Below, piece by piece: positions 19,008 to 28,573 of a stretch of 64,000 nucleotides of DNA (positions within the stretch are counted from its first letter, which is position 1; every line of letters starts with the position of its first letter). This stretch comes from Winogradskyella forsetii (GTDB lineage Bacteria; Bacteroidota; Bacteroidia; Flavobacteriales; Flavobacteriaceae): positions 1,612,001-1,676,000 of the forward strand of contig NZ_CP053348.1 of the NCBI RefSeq assembly GCF_013394595.1. Reading direction: 5' to 3'. Position numbers and translations under genes: made by a program. Under the pieces are notes generated by a model, which ran no database searches, was not told the DNA's origin, and saw only the letters and a list, made by a program, of their open reading frames with translations.

Positions 19008-19664
19008 TTAGTTAAAGTGCATTTTTTCCTTGTACAAAAATTTACCAAAATCTATGATGCTTTTTATAGGTGTGGTGTCTATTAAATCAAAACCTGTTTT
19101 AAGGGATTTCTCGATAAAAATATCTGTCTTTTCAAAAGAAGCAGAGGTGTCATCCAACCAAAATTTCATAGTGACCAATAACTGAAGCCAAGCGGATTCT
19201 TTTAAGGTGCGTTTCTGGAACTTCTCCAGTTGCTCTTGTTTCAAATCGATAGTCTCTATACCTAACATTCCGACGTAATTGGTGAAACTTTTCTTTAAGT
19301 GCTTTAACACTTTTAAGGATTCCATTTTGTTTTTGTCAGCGTCCAAAACATGGACAACATAACTTCTGTTAGCAGTTAAAATCTCGAAAAATGTATAATA
19401 AAAACTTAACATCTTATTTCTGGCATCAAAAGAATGGTAATCGTCACTCTTCTCTAAAGCCGCTATCGTATGATCAAAGAAAATTTTAAAAATGGATTGC
19501 TCCAATGCTTCGAAAGTGCCATAAAACTCATAAAATTTTTGCTCCTCAAAATTATTGTCTTTTGCAAATGCATACACCGATTTTGGTTTATGGTTATGTG
19601 TCAGAATATAATCCATGTAAAAATCTATAAGATCGGACTGTTTGATTGCTTTTTTCTTAGCCAT
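19008..19664 (-). CDS. TetR family transcriptional regulator
   Basis: A 218-residue regulator with a TetR-like N-terminal HTH (SDLIDFYMDYILTHNHKPKSVYAF region, then FYEFYGTFEALEQSIFKIFF) and a helical C-terminal ligand domain. It is the first gene of a tightly packed operon with ABC1 kinase, flavin reductase, SDR, DUF2256 and three photolyase/cryptochrome genes. The promoter upstream holds a 30-bp palindrome that also precedes the folE operon. The palindrome could be its own operator (autoregulation) or the target of the CarH-like protein encoded at 57 kb. The ligand is unknown. Confidence 0.85.
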   Translation of the reverse strand: MAKKKAIKQSDLIDFYMDYILTHNHKPKSVYAFAKDNNFEEQKFYEFYGTFEALEQSIFKIFFDHTIAALEKSDDYHSFDARNKMLSFYYTFFEILTANRSYVVHVLDADKNKMESLKVLKHLKKSFTNYVGMLGIETIDLKQEQLEKFQKRTLKESAWLQLLVTMKFWLDDTSASFEKTDIFIEKSLKTGFDLIDTTPIKSIIDFGKFLYKEKMHFN

Positions 19665-19687
19665 TACTAATTGTTTTTAATTTGAAG

Positions 19688-19730
19688 GAAAGATACAAAA
19701 TGTTTAACTTATATTAATTATAGTTAAACA
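19688..19730 (-). promoter_or_regulatory. Promoter with 30-bp palindromic operator (TetR/photolyase operon)
   Basis: On the minus strand the -7-like box TATCTTTC (19688-19695) is preceded by TTTTG and by an imperfect palindrome at 19701-19730 with perfect 9-bp arms TGTTTAACT and AGTTAAACA and a 12-bp centre. It aligns base for base in spacing with the block at 11103-11145. It lies 23 bp upstream of the TetR start. Confidence 0.7.
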
Positions 19731-19943
19731 AAAATTAACAAGAATTTATTGGTTGTAACTGATTTGATGTGATTGAAATTATCCTAACAACTTAGTTAGG
19801 AAGTTTATGATAGGTTTTATACCTGCCATCATCTATTTTGATCGCTAATGAGGTAGATCGTCTTTTTAAGTATTCCTTAACATTTAAAGGGTCGCTTTAG
19901 TCGTAATTTTACAACAATAAAAACAACTATAAACACTATAAAA

Positions 19944-20789
19944 ATGAAAAAACTAGTACTATTTACTTTTGCCTTAACATTAATGTTTTCGGTAAATGCA
20001 CAAATTGAAACACCTGCACCTAGTCCTTTTACCAAGGTTGAGCAAAAAGTAGGGTTAACAGATGTAACGTTAGAATACTCTCGACCAAGCATGCGTGGTA
20101 GAGAAGTTTTTGGAAATTTAGTGCCCTACGATAAAATGTGGAGAGCAGGAGCTAATAAAAATACCATTGTTACTTTCAGCAATCCAGTTACTGTAGGAGG
20201 GAACGAATTGAAAGCAGGTTCTTACGCTGTATTTATTAAACCTTCAGAGAAAACCTGGGATGTTTATTTTTATTCGGATACTGAAAATTGGGGAACACCG
20301 CAAAATTGGGATGACTCTAAAGTTGCTGCCAAAGCCACTGTTGACGTCATGGAAATTCCTGCAAATGTTGAAACATGGACTATTAGTATTGATGATTTAA
20401 CTAATGATTCCGCTCATTTAGGTATGATGTGGGCTGATACTTATGCGGCTGTAAAATTTGAGGTTCCGACTGATAAAGCAGTAACTTCTGCTATTGAAAA
20501 AACGATGGCTGGTCCTTCAGCTAATGACTATTATGCTTCTGCTGTATATTATATGAATGCTGATAAGGATTTGGACAAAGCTAAAGAATGGATGGACAAA
20601 GCCATGTCTATGGTTAAAGAACCAAGATTTTGGCAACTAAGACAACAATCTTTATTATATGCCAAAATGGGAGATACTAAAAATGCCATTGCGACTGCCA
20701 AAAAATCGCTTGCTAAGGCAGAGGAAGAAGGAAATGCTGATTATGTAAAAATGAACAAAGACTCTTTAAAAGAATGGGGAGCGAAATAA
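19944..20789 (+). CDS. DUF2911 domain-containing secreted protein
   Basis: A 281-residue protein with a signal peptide (MKKLVLFTFALTLMFSVNA). The DUF2911 domain spans about residues 20-180 (LEYSRPSMRGREVFG, PYDKMWRAGANKNT, LKAGSYAVFIKP). The C-terminal 90 residues hold helical, TPR-like pairs (YYMNADKDLDKAKEWMDKAM, AKMGDTKNAIATAKKSLAKA). DUF2911 proteins are common in Bacteroidota and lack a proven function; periplasmic location is inferred. It is monocistronic, divergent from the TetR gene and convergent with the Gfo/Idh gene, sharing a bidirectional terminator. Confidence 0.88.
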   Translation: MKKLVLFTFALTLMFSVNAQIETPAPSPFTKVEQKVGLTDVTLEYSRPSMRGREVFGNLVPYDKMWRAGANKNTIVTFSNPVTVGGNELKAGSYAVFIKPSEKTWDVYFYSDTENWGTPQNWDDSKVAAKATVDVMEIPANVETWTISIDDLTNDSAHLGMMWADTYAAVKFEVPTDKAVTSAIEKTMAGPSANDYYASAVYYMNADKDLDKAKEWMDKAMSMVKEPRFWQLRQQSLLYAKMGDTKNAIATAKKSLAKAEEEGNADYVKMNKDSLKEWGAK

Positions 20790-20836
20790 TCATTTAGAAC
20801 TAAGAGCGCTTCGCTTCTAGAATTTAGAATCAAGAC

Positions 20837-20870
20837 AAAAAACGCAACTTAAATGAGTTGCGTTTTTTTT
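20837..20870. terminator. Bidirectional rho-independent terminator
   Basis: AAAACGCAACT and its complement AGTTGCGTTTT flank a 6-nt loop, with an A-run on one side and a T-run on the other. It lies between convergent genes, and the Gfo/Idh stop codon at 20869 touches it. Confidence 0.88.
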
Positions 20871-21846
20871 ATTGATAGTTTAGACCAATTAAGCTTCTGA
20901 TCTCATCTAAAGTTTTAATAAGTTGCCGGCTTCTTTCGAACGTCATGATATCACTCTCGATTTTGCCATCACGCAATAATTGATTAAAATGTTCAATTTC
21001 ATAACTATAACCAATGGTGCTGTAGTTGAAATCCTTTAATTCTGAATTACCATGTTCATCAATTAAGGTAACCGTTGAAGGTTGGTGAAACTGACCGTTG
21101 ATTTTTATGGTACCGTTTTCGCAATGAAAAATGGCTTCTGTATTCGTTTTTCCCAATAAAGTACTTTTTAAAATGGCCTTCGCGATTTCATACTGAAAAA
21201 CCATGTTGCATTCTGAATCCGCTCCAGATTTAAAAAATGTTGCATCAGCTTCAATCTTGTTAGGTTTTCCTAAGGTGGAACGCGCAGCAAACACAGGATA
21301 AATTCCGATATCCAACAAGCTGCCACCACCAACGGATTTGTCGAAAAGCCTAGAGCTTTCATCATAAGGAGTAAAAAACCCAAAATCGGCTTCAAGTTTT
21401 ATAATTTTGCCAAAATGATTTTCGTTAAGTAGATTTTCCACATATTGAAAATGTGGCAGAAAAGCTGTCCATAAGGCTTCCATTAAGAGCGTGTTGTTTG
21501 CTTTGGAAACCTTAATCATCTCATCCACTTCATCCAAATCCATAGCAAATGGCTTTTCGCACAATACCGCTTTCTTATGGTTTAGACATAAAATGCTGTG
21601 GGTCTTATGGAAACTATGCGGTGTTGCAATGTAAATAGCGTCAATATTTGGATCTGAAGCTAAGGCTTCATAGCTTCCGAAAGCTTTGTCCGCATCAAAT
21701 TCATTTGCAAAATCCTCTGCTTTTTCCAAGCTTCTTGAAGCGATACCAAACAAATTACAATTAGGAATTGTATTCAAATCTGTAGCAAATTTTGAAGCTA
21801 TTTTACCAGCTCCAATAATGCCCCAATTAATCATTTTAGAATTCAT
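20869..21846 (-). CDS. Gfo/Idh/MocA family oxidoreductase
   Basis: A 325-residue NAD(P)-dependent sugar or cyclitol dehydrogenase family protein. The N-terminal Rossmann fold shows WGIIGAGKIASKFATDL, the conserved EKP motif appears as VLCEKPFAMDLDEV, and the C-terminal domain has GGGSLLDIGIYPVFAA with a catalytic His/Asp region shifted to Tyr. No signal peptide is present, so it is cytosolic. Its start shares one base with the symporter stop. In the operon deacetylase-symporter-oxidoreductase it would act last, oxidising the imported sugar; the actual sugar is unknown. Confidence 0.88.
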   Translation of the reverse strand: MNSKMINWGIIGAGKIASKFATDLNTIPNCNLFGIASRSLEKAEDFANEFDADKAFGSYEALASDPNIDAIYIATPHSFHKTHSILCLNHKKAVLCEKPFAMDLDEVDEMIKVSKANNTLLMEALWTAFLPHFQYVENLLNENHFGKIIKLEADFGFFTPYDESSRLFDKSVGGGSLLDIGIYPVFAARSTLGKPNKIEADATFFKSGADSECNMVFQYEIAKAILKSTLLGKTNTEAIFHCENGTIKINGQFHQPSTVTLIDEHGNSELKDFNYSTIGYSYEIEHFNQLLRDGKIESDIMTFERSRQLIKTLDEIRSLIGLNYQ

Positions 21847-23660
21847 TATATTGTTTTTTTAGGTAATAAAGGTTGCAGCATATGAGCGATAAGAATAACA
21901 AGAATGCACCCAAACAAATTCAGCCATAAATAAGGCATCCATTCTAACCACCAGCCAATTACCACAATGGCTTGTGTTATTAATGCTCCGGTAAATACGG
22001 CATTTCCTTTGATATATTTAAAGAAGAAAGCGAGTAAAAATATACCCAAAACATTGCCGTAAAAAATAGAACCTATAATATTTACTAGTTGGATTAAATT
22101 CTCCGCTAAATCTGCAAAACACGCAATAATTATAGCTACTATTCCCCAACCCAAGGTGAACCATTTCGTCATCTTCACCATATGGTCCTCACCTTTATCT
22201 TCTTTAAGATTTCTGCCGTATAAATCCATGGATGTTATGGTAGCCAATGCATTGATTTCAGAGGCTGTTGACGACATGGATGCCGATAGAATAACGGCTA
22301 GAAGTAAACCAATCAATCCAATAGGAAGATGGTTTAGTATGAACCGAATAAACATGTAATCCCTGTCATTGGTCTGTGTGTCTTTTGCTGCGTCGTTGTA
22401 TAAAGCATCTAACTCGGCGAACTTTTCGTTGTAAGCTTCGCTTTCTGGGTTGGATTCTAAATTATTGACTTCGGTTTGAAGCTTATCATAAGCCGTTGCA
22501 TAATCTGGGTCAATCGCTTTTTTAATCAAAAATTTAGAACGTAAACGATAGGATTTTTCTAATATATTTAAAGCTGCCAATCGTTTTCTCGACGATTTAT
22601 CATCGCCTTCGGATTTGGACAATTGTAAGGAAACTTCATTTTTTAAATCAAAAAGTTCTGCTTGTTGTGCTTGAAGCGCTCTGTAGTCTTCTCCATAGTC
22701 AGAGGCTAAAACGGTCTCTGTGGATTTATCGATAAAATTTAAAGGCGAAGGATTAAATTGATAAAAAACAAAGACCATGACACCAACGAGTAATATGAAA
22801 AATTGCATGGGCACTTTAAGCATACCATTGAACATTAGTCCCATTTGCATTTCCTTCACTGATTTCCCGGAAAGGTAACGCTGTACTTGGCTTTGGTCCG
22901 TGCCAAAATAGGAAAGCATTAAGAACGTTCCACCTATTAGACCTGTCCAAACGGTATATCTGTTTTCTAAATCAAACGAAAAATCCAAGACCTGCATTTT
23001 GCCAGTTGCACCAGCAATATCAATAGCATTCTTAAAAGAAACTTCTTCAGGAATTAAGTTGATAATGATAATCAAAGCGGCTACCATTCCTGCAAAAATT
23101 ACAAACATTTGTTGCTTTTGTGTCACTGTAACGGCTTTGGTACCACCAGAAACGGTGTAGATAATGACTAAAACACCTATAATAATATTTAAGGTAACGA
23201 TATTCCATCCTAAAACCACTGATAGGATAATTGCAGGTGCAAAAATGGTAATTCCTGCAGCTAAGCCACGTTGGATTAAAAAGAGAATAGCGGTTAAACT
23301 TCGGGTTTTGAGATCGAATCGATTTTCGAGAAACTCGTAAGCCGTGTAAACTTTAAGCCGATGGTAAAGTGGAATAAATACCAAGCAGATAATGACCATG
23401 GCAATTGGAATTCCAAAATAAAATTGGACAAATCCCATACCATCAGAAAATGCTTGACCTGTAGTAGAAAGGAATGTGATGGCACTAGCTTGGGTTGCCA
23501 TTACAGAAAGCCCAATGGTCCACCATGGTGTGGTGTTTCCACCTTTTATGTAATCTTCGGCATTTTTTTGACCTCTGGTTTTCCAAGTACCATAACCAAC
23601 AATTGTGGCTAAAGTAGCAATCAAAACCGTCCAGTCAATCCAATCTAAAGTTTGAGGCAT
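21846..23660 (-). CDS. Sodium:solute symporter (SSS family)
   Basis: A 604-residue integral membrane transporter with about 13 predicted helices. The SSS core is recognisable in NTTPWWTIGLSVMATQASAI, YTAYEFLENRFDLKTR, GGTKAVTVTQKQQ and GTDQSQVQRYLSGKS. A roughly 110-residue hydrophilic, charged insertion (about residues 305-415, DYGEDYRALQAQQAELFDLK) interrupts the membrane part, a feature of a Bacteroidota subgroup. It would take up a sugar or related solute with Na+. The operon context with PIG-L deacetylase and Gfo/Idh oxidoreductase suggests an N-acetylated or glycosidic compound; this is inference. Confidence 0.9.
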   Translation of the reverse strand: MPQTLDWIDWTVLIATLATIVGYGTWKTRGQKNAEDYIKGGNTTPWWTIGLSVMATQASAITFLSTTGQAFSDGMGFVQFYFGIPIAMVIICLVFIPLYHRLKVYTAYEFLENRFDLKTRSLTAILFLIQRGLAAGITIFAPAIILSVVLGWNIVTLNIIIGVLVIIYTVSGGTKAVTVTQKQQMFVIFAGMVAALIIIINLIPEEVSFKNAIDIAGATGKMQVLDFSFDLENRYTVWTGLIGGTFLMLSYFGTDQSQVQRYLSGKSVKEMQMGLMFNGMLKVPMQFFILLVGVMVFVFYQFNPSPLNFIDKSTETVLASDYGEDYRALQAQQAELFDLKNEVSLQLSKSEGDDKSSRKRLAALNILEKSYRLRSKFLIKKAIDPDYATAYDKLQTEVNNLESNPESEAYNEKFAELDALYNDAAKDTQTNDRDYMFIRFILNHLPIGLIGLLLAVILSASMSSTASEINALATITSMDLYGRNLKEDKGEDHMVKMTKWFTLGWGIVAIIIACFADLAENLIQLVNIIGSIFYGNVLGIFLLAFFFKYIKGNAVFTGALITQAIVVIGWWLEWMPYLWLNLFGCILVILIAHMLQPLLPKKTI

Positions 23661-23669
23661 TATATTTTT

Positions 23670-23789
23670 TTAGTCAAATGAGGCTGTTATAAAGTAAAAC
23701 AACACAATATAAAGTGCATTGGCGATTAAAACTGCCGTGTACATTTTACTCCATTTTTGTTTTGGTTGTTCTTGGTTTTGGTTATGCAT
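23670..23789 (-). CDS. 39-residue single-pass membrane peptide
   Basis: A short open frame with ATG at 23787-23789 and TAA at 23670-23672. It encodes a polar, Gln-rich N-terminus (MHNQNQEQPKQKWSKMY) followed by one hydrophobic helix (LIANALYIVLFYFITASF). It fits exactly between the PIG-L gene (57 bp upstream) and the symporter (9 bp downstream), on the same strand. Coding character, spacing and the KMYTAVLIANALYIVLFY helix resemble small proteins I recall beside SSS transporters in other flavobacteria. It may be an accessory subunit of the symporter. Confidence 0.75.
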   Translation of the reverse strand: MHNQNQEQPKQKWSKMYTAVLIANALYIVLFYFITASFD

Positions 23790-23846
23790 GTTGTTAGCTT
23801 TTAGTTAGTTGTTGTCGGTTATTTTAAGTAGTTAGTGAATAAAAGG

Positions 23847-26366
23847 TCAATTTTTGAATGACCGTTTATCGGCTTTTTCTGCGGATAGTAAGTTAGTAAA
23901 TAATCTGTAAGCACCTGACACTCCAGCAGGAAATTCTCTAAAAAAACTTAATCCTGTATAAATATAATTTCCTTTTCCGTATTTCGCTACCAACAAACCG
24001 CCTTTTTTTGAAGACTCCCCTTGGTCGTTTGAAGCTAATAATGGCGTAAATTCTTCAGACCAATTATCTGGAAAATACAAACCGCGTTCCTGTACCCAAC
24101 CTTCAAAATCAGCATTGGTAATTTTATTCGGAAAATTTAAAATCGGATGATTCGGTTCCAAGATTTTTATTTCGGCATTTTCGTCTGTAACTCGATCTCG
24201 AGATAACTCTAAATTATAAGGTGCTATATTATCCACTTTGATTCCACGACTGGTATTGTATTGAACGATTAAATTTCCACCATCATTCACATAATCCAAC
24301 AAGAATTTTTGCTTGAATTTCAAGTCATCCACAATATTGTAAGCTCTTATGCCAACCACAATTGCATCGAAATTTGAGAGATTTTCAGGTAGAATCTGTT
24401 CAGGTTTGATGATAGTAACGTTATAGCCAATTTGTCTTAAACTTTCAGGGACCACATCGCCTGCGCCTTCTATATAACCAATATTAGTACCTCTTTTTTC
24501 GATATCCAATCGTACCACTTTGCTTTCACTAGGCATTAAAACTGTTTGGAATGGAATATGTGCATAATCGATTTCTATGAGTTCGTCAGTATAAAATTCG
24601 CCATTAATATTTACCATGGGTGTAATTAAACCTTCACTCTGATTTTTTGGCGGAATCACCGTAAAAACCACCTTTTGGACATCACCTTTATTAACAATTT
24701 CAATTTTTTGCTTTTCAGGATAGACTTCCCAATCCTTAGGGTAAGCCATTTGTACATAACCTTCAATGATATCTTTGCCAGCTTTTACGGTCACTTCGAT
24801 TTCTTTTTGTTGGTCGTTTTCAAAAATATAAACGGCATCACTTAGACGAGCCGAAACCACAGGTATAATTTCAAAAGGACGGTATAATTCGCCTTTTTCT
24901 GGTTTCGAATAGCGATGGATGACTGGTTTTCTAATGTTGATTGGTGTGCCTTCAATCATTAAATTAAAATCTACAAAAACGGCTCTTGGTGTTTCAGGCA
25001 GGCCTATCAATTTTTGGTCTTTTACGCTGTACATGCCTAAAGTACTCTGCTTATTTAACCAATACGGAGTAGTATAATTGCTGTTATTTGGAATTGTAAT
25101 AGCTTCTTCAAAATTTAACTTTTGGTTAGACGGTAAGGTCATGTTTTTCGAAATGCCACTTTTTAATGTAGGTAATTGATAAGATACCAAATCAATGTTC
25201 GCTTCGCTTCGGTTTAAAACTTCCATGTCTAAAGTAACCTCAGAGTTTGGAGCGGCATTTGGACTTTTGGCGGAAACTTCCAAATACAAACCTGCGCAGG
25301 CTTCAATGATGGTTTTTAATTCATTTGTTTTTACGGTTTTCCAATGCTCATCTTTAATATTTTGAAGTAATTTATAAGCTTCTAAAAGTTGTGGTAAATG
25401 TGATGCTGGATTTTTAAAGTTGAAATTTTTCTCAACGGATTTCAAAATAGTTCCGATAGCTTTTCCACCTTCAACACGATCCCAAGACGTATCAATACCA
25501 TAAAATATATCGTTGTTGTCATCCAAAGGTTCGCCTTTTAAAAACTCAATATATTCTTGTTGGGAACCACGTTGTGATAAACGTCCAAAACCTTGACTTA
25601 AATGTTGGCTACTGGCTAAAGAAGCGACTTCATTGTTAGACATGCCTTTGCTTGGGTAATATTCGCCAATATCAAAATTAAGCATGTTACTTTTATCCAG
25701 TTTATCGAATTCCTCTTGACTTCCATAGCGCCACCAAGAGGTGTTGTAAAACAAGCGTTTTGGTTGCCATGTTTGGGTAAATTCTAACTGTGAGGGATAT
25801 TTTGAAGAATCATTGGCCAAATCAAAAGCTTCTAAACTCAACATCGCAGAAGCTGTGTGATGGCCATGGGTTTCTCCAGCTCTTCTATGGTCAAAACGGT
25901 TGATTATGACATCGGGTTTAAATTCTCGGATGGCCCAAACGACATCTGAAAGTACCTCGTCTTTATTCCAAATTTCTAAAGTTTCGTCAGGATGTTTTGA
26001 ATACCCAAAATCGTTGGCTCTCGTGAAACGTTGTTCGCCACCATCGACACGTCTTGCAGCTAATAATTCCTGTGTTCTTATCACCCCTAAAAGTTCCCTG
26101 ATTTCTGGGCCAATAAGGTTTTGGCCACCATCGCCACGTGTTAGGGATAAATAGGCGGTACGTGCTTTGACTTCGTTGGACATGTAAGAAATGAGTCGTG
26201 TGTTTTCATCATCAGGATGTGCGGCAATGTAAAGAACCGAACCCAAAACATTGAGTTTTTGAACCGCTTCATAAATCTCTGAAGCATTGTATTTTTTTGG
26301 TTGTTGAGCTGGTATTGAAAGTATGGAGCTTATAAAAAGCAGAAGACAGAGTCTCATGTGGTGCAT
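23847..26366 (-). CDS. PIG-L family deacetylase, large secreted form
   Basis: An 839-residue protein with a signal peptide (MRLCLLLFISSILSIPAQ). The PIG-L/LmbE deacetylase domain covers about residues 40-270: the zinc and catalytic motif AHPDDE at 49-54, then VIINRFDHR and GETHGHHTASA. The remaining 550 residues hold beta-sandwich modules and a C-terminal glutamine-amidotransferase-like segment (FDAIVVGIRAYN, YVNDGGNLIVQYNTS). The enzyme is expected to remove acetyl groups from an amino-sugar conjugate in the periplasm. The ATG at 26357 (fourth codon) is an alternative start. It leads the operon with symporter and dehydrogenase. Confidence 0.9.
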   Translation of the reverse strand: MHHMRLCLLLFISSILSIPAQQPKKYNASEIYEAVQKLNVLGSVLYIAAHPDDENTRLISYMSNEVKARTAYLSLTRGDGGQNLIGPEIRELLGVIRTQELLAARRVDGGEQRFTRANDFGYSKHPDETLEIWNKDEVLSDVVWAIREFKPDVIINRFDHRRAGETHGHHTASAMLSLEAFDLANDSSKYPSQLEFTQTWQPKRLFYNTSWWRYGSQEEFDKLDKSNMLNFDIGEYYPSKGMSNNEVASLASSQHLSQGFGRLSQRGSQQEYIEFLKGEPLDDNNDIFYGIDTSWDRVEGGKAIGTILKSVEKNFNFKNPASHLPQLLEAYKLLQNIKDEHWKTVKTNELKTIIEACAGLYLEVSAKSPNAAPNSEVTLDMEVLNRSEANIDLVSYQLPTLKSGISKNMTLPSNQKLNFEEAITIPNNSNYTTPYWLNKQSTLGMYSVKDQKLIGLPETPRAVFVDFNLMIEGTPINIRKPVIHRYSKPEKGELYRPFEIIPVVSARLSDAVYIFENDQQKEIEVTVKAGKDIIEGYVQMAYPKDWEVYPEKQKIEIVNKGDVQKVVFTVIPPKNQSEGLITPMVNINGEFYTDELIEIDYAHIPFQTVLMPSESKVVRLDIEKRGTNIGYIEGAGDVVPESLRQIGYNVTIIKPEQILPENLSNFDAIVVGIRAYNIVDDLKFKQKFLLDYVNDGGNLIVQYNTSRGIKVDNIAPYNLELSRDRVTDENAEIKILEPNHPILNFPNKITNADFEGWVQERGLYFPDNWSEEFTPLLASNDQGESSKKGGLLVAKYGKGNYIYTGLSFFREFPAGVSGAYRLFTNLLSAEKADKRSFKN

Positions 26367-26470
26367 GTGGAAAATAGTTAGTTGTGCTTCAAATATAGGA
26401 AAGTTGGTTGTTTTTTGTCTTTTTTTAGGTTTAGTTTAACGGTTGGGTTTATGTAAAATGCCTTTAAACC

Positions 26471-27694
26471 TTAGGTATCACAGGTCACGTCGTCCCAATC
26501 TGCATTCATGTAATTTATAAGCCAATTTAGAGCGTAGTGTCGTTCATAAACTACACCGCTATTTACTTCGGTGATTTGTCTGTTATTTAATCTTGCATCA
26601 ACACAAGCCCAATCCAAACGGTAATATAAATCGTTGACATTAAGAAGATCTGATTTAGTTCTAACGGTTTTTTGGGCGTTAATAAAATCGTTTGGGTCTT
26701 TATCTTTGCCTATTGGATATTTTTTGAGAGGTATGTTATTTAAGTCTGCCATTTCATTTGGAAATCCAAGGTCGTCAACTATTTTTAAAGCCCACATTAA
26801 TGTCCAAATGCCTTCGCATTTCCAAGTTTCTTGACTCTTTTGTTGGTCGGTCGGATTTTCTAAAAAAGATTTTTCATTTGGTGTAACCAAATCCATTAAA
26901 TTGAATTTATTCAGCATATCTATGGCTTCTTCGCCTGAAATATTACTAAAAGCGACGAGATTGGTAATGGTCAACACAGTAACGCGTTCTGCAATTTCCT
27001 TTGCCGTTCTTATTGTGATGTCGTTCTCACTTTCGATATAAGGAAGGTTATTATTGATTTTTACGTTGTGTTTCTTTAAAATAATCTCACTTTCAGTTTT
27101 TCTTGATTTTTGGTCTTCGGTAATTTCTATAGAGTTGGTATCATAGTATTTTGCATCAATAGAAACGCTTAACTCGTCAATTTCACAATTTCCATTTGGG
27201 TCGATAATTAAGTCTAGGTTTTTGTCCAAAAAATGTTGGTTTTCCGATTTAGAGATGACTGTATTTGGTTGTGCAAAAATAATAGCATCGAAAGCATTTG
27301 CTAATTTAAAAATTATATCTCCTAGGTTTTTTGTAGTTCCCTTCTCTTGAAAAATAGAGCATTCAGAATTTAAAGTTTGAATCTTATGTAAAAACAAACT
27401 TTTTATTTTTTCATTGTTTGAAGGAAGTGAAGTGACAAAGCCATAAAGTCCTTTAAGATTCTCATTAAAAGGACAATCTTCTTTTTCGCTAATTTGATAA
27501 CTAGGTTGAATTCTTTCTCTGTAAGAAACTTTTAGTTTTATATCTGAAGAGAAAAAACTTCCTTTTGTTTTGATTTCAACAATGTTGAAACCATCAAGTT
27601 CAGAAAAGTTAAATTGTCCTTTAGGAATGTTGCTTTTTAAAATTTGAACAATTTTATCAAAACCTAATTGGTGAGCATATAGTGTGCAAATCAT
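26471..27694 (-). CDS. DUF4272 domain-containing protein
   Basis: A 407-residue cytosolic protein. The C-terminal half (from about residue 225) fits DUF4272: TIRTAKEIAERVTVLTITNL, NEKSFLENPTDQQKSQETW, EGIWTLMWALKIVDDLGFP and LNNRQITEVNSGVVYERHYALNW (shown in pieces). Function is unknown; the domain is often encoded in accessory regions and near polymorphic-toxin or immunity-type loci. It lies 36 bp after a 189-residue gene of the same strand. No cassette repeat separates the two, so this pair lies outside, or at the decayed far edge of, the repeat array. Confidence 0.8.
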   Translation of the reverse strand: MICTLYAHQLGFDKIVQILKSNIPKGQFNFSELDGFNIVEIKTKGSFFSSDIKLKVSYRERIQPSYQISEKEDCPFNENLKGLYGFVTSLPSNNEKIKSLFLHKIQTLNSECSIFQEKGTTKNLGDIIFKLANAFDAIIFAQPNTVISKSENQHFLDKNLDLIIDPNGNCEIDELSVSIDAKYYDTNSIEITEDQKSRKTESEIILKKHNVKINNNLPYIESENDITIRTAKEIAERVTVLTITNLVAFSNISGEEAIDMLNKFNLMDLVTPNEKSFLENPTDQQKSQETWKCEGIWTLMWALKIVDDLGFPNEMADLNNIPLKKYPIGKDKDPNDFINAQKTVRTKSDLLNVNDLYYRLDWACVDARLNNRQITEVNSGVVYERHYALNWLINYMNADWDDVTCDT

Positions 27695-27730
27695 TATTCT
27701 TGTAAAAATTTTGTTTGTTCGTAACGTTTC

Positions 27731-28300
27731 TTATATAAAATCATTATTTATTTCCGAGATATGTTTTTCTATATCTGAAATCCAATGCTGTTCTATCCAT
27801 AAATCTTTGCCAAATTCTTTGAGCTGATATAATGTGAATTCAGGTTTAAGCGCTTTTAAGAAGTTCAGACCATCATCAATTGCTATATCCAAAATCGGTC
27901 GAATATGTTCCAGAGCTTGTTCTTTGGTTAAATTATCAAATTCAAGTGGAATTGTGTTATGGTCTGTAATGCCAGTTATTTTTTCATAATCATATTCGTA
28001 ATCATTTATGCCTTTTTTATTCTTAATTAAATATTGCAATTCAGTTGGATTGAATACAAATGGTGAAATTTGCGGAATCATAATTTTGTCTGGATATTCT
28101 CCGTCAAGGTTTTTCATAAATGTGTGACAGAAAACAAATGTAAACCCAAGAAATAAATTCCTTTTGGTATTCTTATAAATTATAAAAAATTCGGTCTCAT
28201 TCTGTTTTATGTAATGACTATTTTGCCTCCAAAATCCGTGTTTTCGTAAAGTTTTGTCAGCCTCATTAAAGTAGGTTTCGTTAAATTCGGTGTGCTTCAT
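27731..28300 (-). CDS. Hypothetical protein
   Basis: A 189-residue cytosolic protein without a domain I recognise. N-terminal TDKTLRKHGFWRQN-like and FFIIYKNTKRNLFLGFTFVF segments recall the opening of DUF4304-type proteins, in which a predicted strand follows a helix, but the match is weak. It is Asp/Glu-rich at the C-terminus (LKEFGKDLWIEQHWISDIEK). Its start is 11 bp left of the first, degenerate cassette repeat, so it may be the most distal cassette gene still recognisable. Confidence 0.6.
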   Translation of the reverse strand: MKHTEFNETYFNEADKTLRKHGFWRQNSHYIKQNETEFFIIYKNTKRNLFLGFTFVFCHTFMKNLDGEYPDKIMIPQISPFVFNPTELQYLIKNKKGINDYEYDYEKITGITDHNTIPLEFDNLTKEQALEHIRPILDIAIDDGLNFLKALKPEFTLYQLKEFGKDLWIEQHWISDIEKHISEINNDFI

Positions 28301-28311
28301 TTTAAATGTTT

Positions 28312-28435
28312 GCTAACCTTTTTATGACTGGTCGCGTGATTGAGTGCGTAAAATAGCAAATAAAAACCGAATAGAAATCCGTATGGATTTGTGTAAGTAG
28401 GCTAGTGCTAGTAATTGATAATACATGTCTTGTTG
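28312..28435 (-). repeat. Cassette-array repeat 1 (degenerate)
   Basis: It follows the type I pattern with changes: taacc start, tagcaaataaaaaccgaat core, the pair aaatcc/ggattt, gtaagtaggctag, and ends tgttg. The end arms are poorly complementary, which marks it as an old copy. Confidence 0.65.
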
Positions 28436-28573
28436 AAAACCGTTATTTTCTTGCTCAATTCATTTTTTCATTTTAATTTTTTTTTCAAGGTAAAATTGGA
28501 CTTCATCTTATTGGTTTGTGCTGTCTTGTCTTGCGATTGCTTTCGTAAGTTTCTCTATTCTAAAATTCAAAGA

